Shown here one piece after another: positions 33,334 through 43,379 of a stretch of 64,000 bases of DNA. The notes under the pieces are model-generated. The model made no database searches and was not told where the DNA came from. It worked only from the letters and a program-made list of their open reading frames with translations. This DNA comes from Platerodrilus igneus (Eukaryota > Arthropoda > Insecta > Coleoptera > Lycidae). A program made the position numbers and the translations under genes. Every line of letters starts with the position of its first letter. Position 1 is the stretch's first letter. The stretch lies in contig JARFIW010000884.1 of assembly GCA_036346225.1 (NCBI GenBank), forward strand, positions 3,533,001 through 3,597,000, written 5' to 3'.

Positions 33334-35042
33334 TGATGTGATTATGAGATCATAAGAGGTTAATGAGCACGGTATTCTGTAAATACAACAAACCATAAGC
33401 AGAAAAATTAATCGACTCTAATATTTAATTTTGTGCAAAGAAACATCCTATGTAATATTTTAGTAACACGATAGGCATGTATAATTTATTTCAGACATGA
33501 GTAAAACCCTTGAAAATACAAAATCATTCCTTAATAATAAATCCTGTATAAAATACACGTTCTAAACAAGTACGCAGTATTGGAGATAAAATTCGAAACG
33601 CGCTGCACATAATTCAATTAAAACACGTTTTAGGTTGCTGAACCCGTAAAACGAGTTCTAATATACGTCATCCTACTCTTTTTAAAAATGCGTCGCAGAT
33701 ATTCCTGAAAACATTAGTAAAAACCCTTTCAAACGAGTTCTTACTCGTAAAAGCATTAAACGCGAAACGTAAATTTAAACCTTTCTACTTCAGCTTTTCT
33801 AGATCTTTTAAGATGCATTCATTTGGTGATGAAAATCTATAAATCACTAATGATAAGTAATTATTTTGTACGATAACAAGCAATATGAATAAACATCCCG
33901 ATTAGTAAGAGCGCGATAAGACGATAATGGCCCATAAATTATGATGATGCCATAATGAATGGGTATTTTACATTCATCCGTGTAAACCACCGAAATAATA
34001 GCAGATATTAAAATTTGTATGACTTTTGTATAATGTAAAATAGCCACTAACAAAAATTTCGTAGAAATTACATCATAGTAAGTTGGGAGGTTTAGAAAAT
34101 TTCAGAACTTAATCCTTTTGTATAGAAGCGGGTAAATAATGAGGTAGATTCGTTCAAGATCTGTCATTCACAACAAATAGTCGTTCTGATTGTAAAATAC
34201 TTGACGACGATACGTTTTGTTAGTAAACTACGAGCTGTAATGAAAGTAAAGTTTCGTGTAAGATCACGTAGATATTTTGTACTTATCAAAACAACGTGCT
34301 CTTAAATTTATTGAAATATAACGATCGACGTATAAGACAAAATATTATTGTAATGTTATTAAACGTAAATTGAAAACAGAATTAGGTTTATTGATTAAGT
34401 AGATTTCCATATAACGAAGGCAAAAATAAATGACCCATAAAAAGAAAGAATCGATTTTTCCATACAGTTCAGTTTGAAAAATTAATTTTGAAACGCAAGT
34501 ATATCTTTGTTTAAATCTTTTGAAGGACATCTGTAGGTTAAATTACATAAGGGTTTAGTATATAAGCATTTTTCATGGACATTGCAAGCCTCTTTTGAGG
34601 TCAAATTCGATTAAGTTCAACTATTATCAAAGGTGTAAGGGGTATCTGATCAGCTACACATTTTTTTTCTTCTTTTTCGGAAGTAAGAGAGATTATTGCA
34701 ATTATTCTTCTTATTTTTAATAATTGTACATAGTATGTGATATTGTCGGAGGCTGTCACGGCCGGAGTCATTATAAATATTTATGGTTCCGGGTTGGAAC
34801 ACGGTCCCAACAAGGAACCATAAATATTTATAATGTACATAGTATGACTTATATAAAAAAGGTATTGGAGAAATTCTAAGCTCTTTGTGTTAATCTATAC
34901 TAATTACGAAATGTTTGTTTTTGCAATGATATACTCTTCATTTATAGTTTTAAATGCATGTGTGCAAGTAATCTTTCTGAATAATATGTATTCAAGAAAG
35001 ATGTTTGTGAATATAGCAATTATTATAATTTGAAGAATTGTT
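33334..35042 (+). repeat. D array, last LTR (3'-truncated)
   Basis: Starts TGATGTGATTATGAG after the PPT-like tract and is collinear with 19062-20263 + 25928-25952 + 28527-28850. It is not interrupted by B or the PLE, so it serves as the empty-site reference. It carries a private 96-bp hairpin insertion (34738-34833). Similarity ends at TTTGAAGAATTGTTT (about 35042), about 150 bp before the LTR end seen in the other copies. Confidence 0.75.
34738..34833 (+). mobile_element. 96-bp hairpin insertion with 13-bp target duplication
   Basis: TGTACATAGTATG occurs at 34725-34737 and again at 34834-34846, while the other D LTR copy (about 28690) has the site once. The insert contains a perfect 20-bp inverted repeat (34771-34790 and 34814-34833) around a 23-nt loop, preceded by 33 nt of GC-richer sequence. 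The 13-bp duplication fits LINE-type retroposition of a small structured RNA, but there is no poly(A) tail. The family is unknown. Confidence 0.75.
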
Positions 35043-35066
35043 TCGTTGATGCCCAGGATAGCCCAG

Positions 35067-35561
35067 TAACGAATGTGATTGTGCAAGGCTTCCTCTTGGT
35101 TAACGTTCACTAAACGGATACTGCCTTCGAGTCTGTTTGCAATCTATTGAATACAGACTGGCTGATTGGGATTAAGGAGATGATATAGATATGCTAATTA
35201 CAGGGAAGGACCAATTGCTTTTTGTAGCAATACCGATTGGCGGTGGAGCGGTTATGTAATAACTAAAAACAACTACACCAAACTACTTAATAAAGGGTAT
35301 AAATACCTTTTATCCTGTGCCGCTGTGGGCAATAAACGTTCACACACAAAAGCTTTCGACGGACAACCAATAACACGCACGTTTTGGGTGTCGGTGTCGC
35401 TTTCAAAAGCTCTCACACAACCGTCTTCTGCAAGGGTTCGAATGCGACTGTTTTCACGCACTTCCACTGTCGGTATATAATGTTTCACTGAAAACTGTAG
35501 GATACCCGCACAAAGTATTTAGTGTCACCAATTCCAATAAATGTTCGATGATGACGTAACA
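35067..35561 (-). repeat. Element F 3' LTR (left copy)
   Basis: 495 bp, on the minus strand beginning TGTTACGTCATC. It matches 38746-39240 with only a handful of substitutions (for example CAATAAACG versus AGTAAACG near 35330/39009). Confidence 0.9.
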
Positions 35562-35800
35562 TACCGCCCACCAAATTCATAGAATTTTGAAAAGGAGGGA
35601 AGTAGGTTGGGTGAAGGAAATCACATGGGATTTGACCTTGCTAGGAAAACAGGTAACGAAAGATAGGGTAGTACACTACAGCGAGCGATATTACCAACTA
35701 TGCAAAAATAAAAATATATATGTAAATAAGCAAATATGTAAAAATAATATACTACTATACATGTAAGAAATGTGTATATACATCTAAACATAAAATAAAA

Positions 35801-38744
35801 TTAAAATACCGGTAGCGGCGCTAGTTTGACCAAAGGTCGTTTTAATGTGCCATGTGCAGTTTTGATCTGGGTAATACGTGCTGCCGGTAGGTCTCCCATA
35901 GGAGGAGTTACCAGGACCGGTTTAGTACGAAAACATCTATGACATGATGATAAATAATTTCTGATTGAATTTTTAATAGAAAGGATCCAGAAATTCTGTT
36001 GGATAAGATACGCTGTGGTATTAACACCGGGATGGCAATACCTTTCATGAGTTGACCGAATGATAAGTTCGGTTAATCGGTGCCGCTGAGGCAATAACGC
36101 AGGAAACTTTTCGAAATAGGAAAGCGAAGAATGTGTCAAGCGCCCACCTACTCTTAAGATATTTTGTGGATCAACAAATGGAGAAAGTTTTCGCAAGCTT
36201 TTAGGTAATTTACGGTTTGCCTTGATCGAAGCTATTTCCTTTGAAAATGTAACATTTTGTACATGCCGAACGATAATCATGAGAGCATTGTGTAATTCAA
36301 TGTCTGTTAAGGGACCCGCATGACGTTGAGCCATGGGTTTAGAAAATCTATAAATGTAAGCCACGATGCCTTGGATTTTATATAACGATGAAAAGCGACT
36401 TAGTAAAATGTCAATGACGTTTGGATCTGTTTGAGCGACAAACGTTAGGATCTTCTTTTCCGTGGTTACCTCAGCAATTGAGGTTGACAATGTTGGTTGA
36501 GGCGGCCACGTGTCACTAGGGTAGTGAAGCCATTCAGGCCCCGCCCACCATAGCGAACATGAAATAACCGCGCTTGGCATTAATCCCCGAGATGCAGGAT
36601 CAGCCGGATTATGCGAAGATTTAATATAAAACCATCGGCTAGGTGCAATGATTTCTTGAATGTGGCTAACACGGTTTGCCACAAAAGTTTTCCAACGAAA
36701 AGGTGGAGAACGTATCCAAGTGAGAACGACCGTAGAATCACTCCACGCTGAAACATCGGAGATTTCAATCAAGCCTTGATAAGACCGAATGGTAAAAGAA
36801 AGTAAATCGGTTAATAAAACGGCGGCACATAATTCCAAACGTGAAATTGAAATGCGCTTAATTGGAGCTACTTTTGTTTTAGCGGTTACAAATTGTACAG
36901 TTATTTCTCCGGTAGTTTGATTTATGAACTGAAAATACACCACCGCTGCATACCCTATCTCGCTAGCATCGCAAAACCCATACAAATGACAAGTAAAAGG
37001 ATCCGAAGGGGGTAAACAACGTGGTAACTTTAATGACGATAATAACGGCAACTCTTCTTGATACTGCTGCCATTGAGACGAAATGTCTGCTGGTGGGATG
37101 TCATCCCAATTTAAACCTATCATCCACAGATGCTGGATTAGGCGTCTTGCAAAAAGTGTTAGTGGGGCTAAAAACCCTAATGGATCATATATTCTGGCAA
37201 CTTGTGAAAGTATGTTGCGCTTTGTACATATTGGGTTTAATGGTTTAACCCGAAATGAGAAAATATCTTCTGTAGGTGACCATTGAAGACCTAATATTTT
37301 TATTGATTCGTCAGAATCGAAATCGAGAGAAGTATATTGGCAAAAATTTGACGAAATGCCTTCCAAAATAGAAGCTGAATTAGAACTCCATTTTCGAAGT
37401 TCAAACCCAGCCGAATGTAAAAGTCGGATAAGTTGATCTTTAATTTCGCGGGCCGATTGTATAGAATCTCCACCCGCGACGAAATCGTCAATATATAGAT
37501 TTGACCGTATAGACTCAGCGGCTAACGGAAACCTTTTGCCTTCGTCAATGGCTAATTGCTGAAGTGTTTTTAATGCAAGATAAGGCGATGACTTAATACC
37601 ATAGGTCACTGTATTAAGCTGATAAGTCTGAATGGGTTCTTCTGCGGAGAACCGCCAAACAATTAATTGAAACCTTTGATGTTCTTCGGTAACCAAAATT
37701 TGTCGATACATTTGGCGAACATCACAAGTAAAAACGAAACGATGAGAGCGAAATTTAAGTAAGATTGACGAAATGTCATTTTGGAGACTAGGTCCAGCCA
37801 ATTGAGTGTCATTAAGTGACACGTTGTTTTTAGCCTTTGCAGAGGCGTCAAAAACCACACGAATTTTAGAAGTATGACCTTCCTCTTTAAACACAGGGTG
37901 ATGGGGTAAAAAATAATTATCGTTCCCAACGGACGGAGAATCGAGTAATGTCATATGACCCGCATCAAAATAGTCCTGCATGAAATTGTTGTATTGGGCG
38001 CGTAGCTACGGTTGAGCATGCAATTTGCGCTCCAACGAAAATAGTCACTTTTTAGCCATCTCAAAGCAATTATCAAAAACGGGCAAAGTATCGTTGAACG
38101 GTAACGCAACAATAAATCGACCGCTAGGGTCACGAGAAAACGTGTTTTCAAAAATCAAGTCTGCCTTTTCTTCTTCCGGAGAAGTATAAGGCTTGGATGG
38201 CAACTCTTCTATCTCCCAAAACCGCCTTAGGGTCTGGTCGATAGGATCTTCTACAGAAGTAAAAAATGCTTGGACAGTATCAGACTGCAAGCTTTTTGTG
38301 GGACCAATGATAGTCCAACCAAAAATTGTATTTATGGCGGCAGGCTGAAGAAATTTGCCATGTATAACACCGCCATTGATAATGAACGGATAAACATCTG
38401 CTCCGAGGAGCATGTCAATGGTTCCTGGAGAGTTCCAGGTCGGGTCTGCAAAGTGCAGGCCGCATAAGTGTTCCCAATTATTAGGAACTTCAACGCTAGG
38501 TAATTTGCCAGATATTGACGAAAGCACAAAAGTTGTGACTTCTAGAGATTTTTCAGAGTCTAACATAGAGCAAATGGTGCAGCTGACGGCACCCCTATTG
38601 ACTGCTGAAGTTGTCTGCCCAAGTCCATAAATCGGAACTTGAGAACGTATGCGTGGAAGCCAAAGTTTGCTCACGCAATCGTCTCGAATAAAGCTAGCTT
38701 GAGAGCCAGGATCTAAGAGTACCCTGATCGGTTTGTATCTACCA
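35801..38744 (-). pseudogene. pol: Element F Pao polyprotein (PR-RT-RH-partial IN)
   Basis: One minus-strand frame runs from 38744 to 35801 with two in-frame stops, near 38045 and 38005. Protease: LLDPGSQASFI active site, then MLLGADVYPFI. RT, numbering from the ATG at 37981: KIRVVFDASAK (39-49), FTCDVRQMYRQ, and catalytic LYIDDFVAGG (162-171). RNase H: YGFCDASEIGYA (334-345), SRLELCAAV (380-388), SAWSDSTVVL (411-420). Integrase zinc domain: HERYCHPG ... CHRC (645-683). After GDLPAARI (residue 703) the protein jumps to TAHGTLKRPLVKLAPLP, the usual C-terminal end of Pao integrase, so the DDE core is excised in frame. Confidence 0.9.
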
Positions 38745-38745
38745 G

Positions 38746-39240
38746 TAACGAATGTGATTGTGCAAGGCTTCCTCTTGGTTAACGTTCACTAAACGGATAC
38801 TGCCTTCGAGTCTGTTTGCAATCTATTGAATACAGACTGGCTGATTGGGATTAAGGAGATGATATAGATATGCTAATTACAGGGAAGGACCAATTGCTTT
38901 TTGTAGCAATACCAATTGGCGGTGGAGCGGTTATGTAATAACTAAAAACAACTACACCAAACTACTTAATAAAGGGTATAAATACCTTTTATCCTGTGCC
39001 GCTGTGGGAAGTAAACGTTCACACACAAAAGCTTTCGACGGACAACCAATAACACGCACGTTTTGGGTGTCGGTGTCGCTTTCAAAAGCTCTCACACAAC
39101 CGTCTTCTGCAAGGGTTCGAATGCGACTGTTTTCACGCACTTCCACTGTCGGTATATAATGTTTCACTGAAAACTGTAGGATACCCGCACAAAGTATTTA
39201 GTGTCACCAATTCCAATAAATGTTCGATGATGACGTAACA
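38746..39240 (-). repeat. Element F 5' LTR (right copy)
   Basis: 495 bp matching 35067-35561. On the minus strand it continues into GGTAGATACAAACC, which already encodes the protease (GRYKPIR), so leader, primer site and gag are deleted. Confidence 0.9.
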
Positions 39241-39244
39241 CAGA

Positions 39245-39448
39245 CATTCAAGAATAGAAGAACAACTAAATCCAATACAATATGGATGGAAAACTAAAGG
39301 GAATGCGCTAGTTTCAATTATGCGCTTAAAAGTGAATGAAAATGCAAGCATATCTATTCAAACTGAAGAAAGTGAAAGCGGCAAAGAAAGCCAAGATGAT
39401 AATGTAGAAGAGGAGTATGACACTGAAGAAGAAGTAGCATATTGGTAA
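39245..39448 (+). CDS. Short ORF with acidic C-terminus, partial
   Basis: A 67-codon open frame ends at TAA 39446-39448. It contains NPIQYGWKTKGNALVSIM, followed by a Ser/Glu/Asp-rich tail (EEEYDTEEEVAYW at the end). It begins at the edge of element F and has no ATG in frame at its start, so it is the tail of something cut off by the insertion. Similar GWK-containing tails occur near the C-terminus of some transposon-linked proteins, but I cannot name it. The lack of stops in an acidic, low-complexity stretch supports past coding use. Confidence 0.35.
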   Translation, partial: HSRIEEQLNPIQYGWKTKGNALVSIMRLKVNENASISIQTEESESGKESQDDNVEEEYDTEEEVAYW

Positions 39449-39943
39449 TATCTTGTAAACAGTACTATATTCGTATAAAGATATTTTTAATCTCTTTTCG
39501 CTGCCAAGTTATAACATATTTTTCAAAATGAAAAATTTGTCACATTTACCAAGATGGTGGTTGAATACGACTAAAAATGTGACTTCCAGCAAAATTTATT
39601 TTCAAAAGCATAAAAGTATTTCAATCTTAAAGATAAGTATCAACCTCTTTGTTAGTGGTGGACTTACAGTTTCTGACTGAGCTATTTATCCCTAACCAGA
39701 TGATTAAATAGGGTAGGTGAGTTGCAAAGTTAATAAGTCCTAAATTGATCGACAAACAAGAAGTTTTAATTGTATGTGTATGACTCAAAGAATGCGATGA
39801 GCAATTAGTTGATATTTCTATTTAATTGGTGTAAAATGTAAAATGCAAAAAGGCCTTTCAATTGTTGAATAAACTAGCAAATCATACAAATTACGAACAA
39901 TTTATTTCAATAGCGTTTTTCATCGTGTTTATCTAGCAGACAA
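39449..39943. other. No recognised feature
   Basis: AT-rich sequence between two ORFs. Nothing supported. Confidence 0.3.
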
Positions 39944-40387
39944 ATGAAAACTTTCCGCATCCTTTGTAAAAGACGTACTCCACCAAGCGTAAACAAGAAC
40001 GCATCGAGTAAGTTGTATTTCATTCGACATTCTGTAGCCACAAAAGTCTGTCCTAAATTAAAGTTGCACTGTTCAGTACAATTCAATTGTGGTGCTGGAC
40101 CTAACAAAAACTTAAGTGGTCCAACAGATTTCAGAGATTGCTTTCTTAAATTCTCTTTCACTAAAGGTATAGTCAATAGCATACAAGAAAAACAAATTGA
40201 AAATAAAAGGAATTTAGTTTCCAGAGACAAGGATTTCTTTAAAAATCGTATTTTTATACTACACCAATGTTCCTGTGGAACATGTACAACGAAACAAGAT
40301 AACAGCCGCATTTCTTGTAACGAACAACAAAATAAAACGCAATCCCAAGCGGTAAAAGTAAGTAGGATGAAACCCTTTTCTTTCTAA
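39944..40387 (+). CDS. Uncharacterised ORF with Cys cluster, 147 codons
   Basis: Long open frame for such AT-rich DNA. It is basic, with HQCSCGTCTT and ISCNEQQN near the C-terminus, a C-x-C-x2-C plus distal Cys pattern that could bind a metal ion. The order FRDCFLKFSFTKG to CSCGTC recalls a small intracellular Cys-rich domain seen in some receptor- or transposon-linked proteins, but the match is too weak to name. A 134-codon frame on the opposite strand overlaps it and is taken as a shadow. No introns or promoter were identified. It could be a chance ORF or one exon. Confidence 0.3.
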   Translation: MKTFRILCKRRTPPSVNKNASSKLYFIRHSVATKVCPKLKLHCSVQFNCGAGPNKNLSGPTDFRDCFLKFSFTKGIVNSIQEKQIENKRNLVSRDKDFFKNRIFILHQCSCGTCTTKQDNSRISCNEQQNKTQSQAVKVSRMKPFSF

Positions 40388-40754
40388 GCATTCCCCAGTG
40401 GACATAAAAACTTAACAAGGACCGCATTTTTATTAGATTGTGGTCAGCGTCGCAAAATCTGGATAAATTTACTATTTCATTATTTCAATTAGCGTAATAC
40501 CGGCTTAATATTTCTAAAATATCGAAATCGAGTGTTTCCAATATCTTTGAGAGTGCGACATAAAGGTTATCTGATCATTGTTTGTGACGGTTATATATCC
40601 TCCAAAAAATGCTTTTTGACCGATTGAGCGTCAAATAAATTTTTTAACTATATATCGTTTCTAAAATCTAAACATATTGGGCATGGAAAGTTTTCAAGGT
40701 CAGTATAGAATTTTAATGATAGAATATGTTTGTACAATACGCGACTGTAAAGTT

Positions 40755-41112
40755 TATAAAAGAAAACAATAGAGTGCCGCTGTTTACAGACTGCTTCGCG
40801 ACCACTTGTTAAACCTAGCACGAGATGGAGTGATTTTCGAAGTTTTGATTAGTACCGATCGATCCCGGGAGAGTGAACCAAGAACGATAGGACAAGACAA
40901 GTGTTGTTACCACGCGAGAACGATCTTCGGAGTTTCTTTTACGTGATTTCCACTGGAAACATTTACCTTCAGTTTACATACTGCAGTGTGTGCTGTGCTA
41001 TTTATTCCACATGACATTAAAAACATTAAAAGTGCAACAAAACCAACGGAAATTGGAAAAACCAGTGACCGACCAATCGTCCACGACTACCACGTGTTTA
41101 CTGATTCCACTG
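40755..41112 (+). promoter_or_regulatory. Possible promoter, 5' UTR and first exon
   Basis: TATAAAAG at 40755-40762 is followed by a GC-richer leader (about 40785-40980). The ATG at 41011 opens 34 codons (MTLKTLKVQQNQRKLEKP...) ending exactly at a strong donor, CTG|GTAAGTCG (GT at 41113), in phase 0. Two other ORFs overlap in different frames. No acceptor was identified with certainty. It could be the start of a host gene or of a retroelement transcript feeding the ORF at 41490. Confidence 0.3.
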
Positions 41113-41489
41113 GTAAGTCGTCTACTCATAATTTACATTTTACATTACTCGAATTGGAGTTCATATCAGGGTAGTAATTACAAATACAGTCCACTACGAA
41201 AAATTACAATTTACTATTTCCGATACTCTGATTTGCGCCACAAGAATATAAATCATTGATATCTGTCAGTGACATTTTATAAAATTACTAATTTTCGTTG
41301 TATAGAAAAGAATAGTTTAATTAAAAGAAAGCATTTAATGAAGGCTGATACCAAAAGAGTTCACCAAATTAATTAAAAATATGAAGAACACTTTAAAAAA
41401 ACCTTTAAAAACTAATTTAGACAATGATTGAAAATGACATTATGTTTGACAAATTATTTGATATAAGGAATATTTTCTTTTAAGTGCTG

Positions 41490-42981
41490 AGGAATACTTT
41501 CACAAAATAGATAGCCTATGCCCGTGTGACAGAGATCTTCCGGATGAAGACATGATTTTCTGTGATTCATTCTCTTCGTGGTTTCACAGTTAATGCGTGT
41601 CCTCATCAAAAAAAGAAGCAGATTTTCTAGGCAATTCAGAAGATAAATGACTTTGTAAACCTTGTAATATTCAGAGAGAACACCGAAACCACAAACAACG
41701 ACGAAGATATCATGTCATGCCTTCGATGCCCTCTAGGAAAATCAACAAAACTTTATAAAGGAATAACAGGACTTCGTACTCACTATGGTAGAGCCCATAA
41801 AGATTTTATTGACGAAGATAGAACAACTCCTTTTGGCGAGGTTGAAAATCGATCCCTAGCAAATAAAATATCCGTTTTCAAACGTGAAATCAAAATTTTA
41901 AAGAGAATCTCAAACTCGTATTTTAATGGACAAATACTGTACAAACAATGATCTCAAGTCATGAGAAGATCTACTTCTTTTTCCATACATGACACTGCGA
42001 GTTCCCGTCAAAAGGTTAGAAATCTTTCACAGACAATCAAAATAAACGCCACGTCTCCCACGGTTTTTACTTTAGATAAGAAAAACCGTCAACAAAAATA
42101 AAACCACTTTGGCCAGACGCATCGAATAAAAAATTTCTGACGGAGATCAGAGAGGGGAAGTGAAGCTTTTATCATCTTCTGACAGTATGGCTTTAGAGAA
42201 TAAATCCACTTATTTTAAATTACTGGAAAACATGCTTCCCTATAACATTCTCTTAATTTCCCAACACCACCCAGCACTGAAGAAAACTACCTATCCGTAA
42301 CAGAATCAGATGTTCAAAAATCTATTTTCAATTTCCCGAGCGGATCTGCAGGTGGTATAGTCGGATTCAGTCTTCAGCATTTCAAAGATCTTCTTGGAGA
42401 ATCCAATGAAACAGCAGCAAAAACTTTATTAACTTCTCTAACAAGACTCTGCAATTTCATGTTAACTGGAACAGTAAACAACAACATTACAAAATTACTG
42501 TATGGAGCATCTTTGTTAGCTTTAAATAAAAAATGTGGTGGAATCGGTCCAATTGCCGTTGGTAATACGTTACGAAGACTAGTATCAAAATTAGCATGTT
42601 CTGCTGTTCGCGAAGACATGGCATCATACCTTTTTCTGACACAATTAGGTTTTGGGACTAAAGGTAGCTGTGAAGCCGTCGTACACGCTGTTCACACCTT
42701 TGTCAATCTAAACCAAAGGACAGATAAAGTTATTTTGAAAGTTGACCTTCAAAATGCTTCTAACAGCGTCGAAAGAGACGTTTTACTTGAATGTGTAAAA
42801 AACAAGGTTCCTTTGTTCTATCCTTAGCTGAACCAATGCTACTCTACAGTCTTTTCTTTGAATAGCGAGAAAATTTAACTCAACAAGTTGATCCTGCTGG
42901 TTGTTTAATTTTTTGTTTAGTTCTTCATCCAATTATTGACCAACTAAAATCGGAGTTGAACATGTGGTATATGGATGATGA
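41490..42981 (+). pseudogene. LINE-type ORF: PHD-like finger, zinc finger, reverse transcriptase
   Basis: At 41519-41603 a PHD-like pattern reads CPCDRDLPDEDMIFCD, then SWFHS and a stop before CV; one ligand Cys is replaced by Phe. At 41712-41800 a C-x2-C ... H-x5-H zinc finger reads CLRCPLGKSTKL ... LRTHYGRAH. From about 42150 RT-family text follows: IFNFPSGSAGGIVGFSLQHF, LYGASLLALNKKCGGIGPIA, LGFGTKGSCEAVVHA, KVDLQNASNSVERD (catalytic Asp), LVLHPIIDQLKSEL and WYMDD at 42963-42978. Several stops and shifts interrupt it. A SINE begins four bases after YMDD, and the rest of RT is absent. Confidence 0.7.
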
Positions 42982-43360
42982 GGCGGCTCCGTGGCGTAGT
43001 TGGTATGCGTGTGACTACTACGCCCAAGGTCCTGGGTTCGAATCCCTACACGATCCGCTTGAAAAATGTAAGGCGAGCATTTTTCACAAAAGTACACCCT
43101 CGTTCGGATGAGAGGTAAAATGGAGGCCCCGCTGTGAGTGTTGTCACGCACGTTAAAGATCCCTACCTTGCTTGGAACAGCAAGGGTTCGGCAAAATTAC
43201 AAATTTTCCAGATAAAAAAACTCGCTTCCTGACCAATGTAGTACCTTCGGGTGGAGCATTGGAAAATCACATGCGGGGGGAGGGGAGTTATGTGAAGGGG
43301 TTTAAGCATCCTGCGGCTACCAAGATCCTCCAACACATGTAGGGGTTGCAGTCTAGCAGA
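42982..43360 (+). mobile_element. tRNA-derived SINE, copy 2
   Basis: The head GGCGGCTCCGTGGCGTAGTT is followed by GGTATGCG (A box TGGCGTAGTTGG) and B box GGGTTCGAATCCC at 43034-43046. The body is shared with copy 1 (minus strand, 7380-7698), including GTCACGCACGTTAAAGATCC and CCAATGTAGTACCTTCGGGT. The tail continues to about GTCTAGCAG. It inserted immediately after the RT YMDD codons. Better preserved than copy 1. Confidence 0.85.
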
Positions 43361-43379
43361 AAATTTTTCTGTTTCGTGC

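Larger units (their letters stand above)
17177..35042 (+). mobile_element. Tandem Gypsy-like family D array (LTR-int-LTR-int-LTR), nested
   Basis: Three D LTR copies start at 17177, 19062 and 33334, each beginning TGAT. Two internal regions lie between them: 18148-19061 (deleted) and 28991-33333. The middle LTR is interrupted by element B and by the Penelope-like palindrome, and resumes at 25928 and 28527. The second internal region has a 2.06-kb insertion. The last LTR breaks off at about 35042. Gag and RT relics match those of A and C. LTR copies differ by roughly a tenth or more by eye, so D is much older than A, B and the PLE insert. Confidence 0.75.
35067..39240 (-). mobile_element. BEL/Pao element F, gag- and integrase-core-deleted
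   Basis: Near-identical 495-bp direct repeats enclose a minus-strand BEL/Pao polyprotein with protease, RT, RNase H and the ends of integrase. Gag is entirely missing: the 5' LTR (right side) runs directly into protease at 38745. A purine-rich GGTGGGCGGTA precedes the 3' LTR (left side). LTR differences are very few, so insertion is recent. The flanks share only CAG next to the LTR ends. Confidence 0.9.

Noticed and set aside
37021..37286. Plus-strand ORFs opposite element F pol
   Set aside because: Shadows of the minus-strand BEL/Pao frame, which has clear RT and RNase H motifs.
42982..43052. Functional tRNA gene
   Set aside because: It has A and B boxes but no proper cloverleaf or acceptor stem, and continues into a SINE body shared with another copy.
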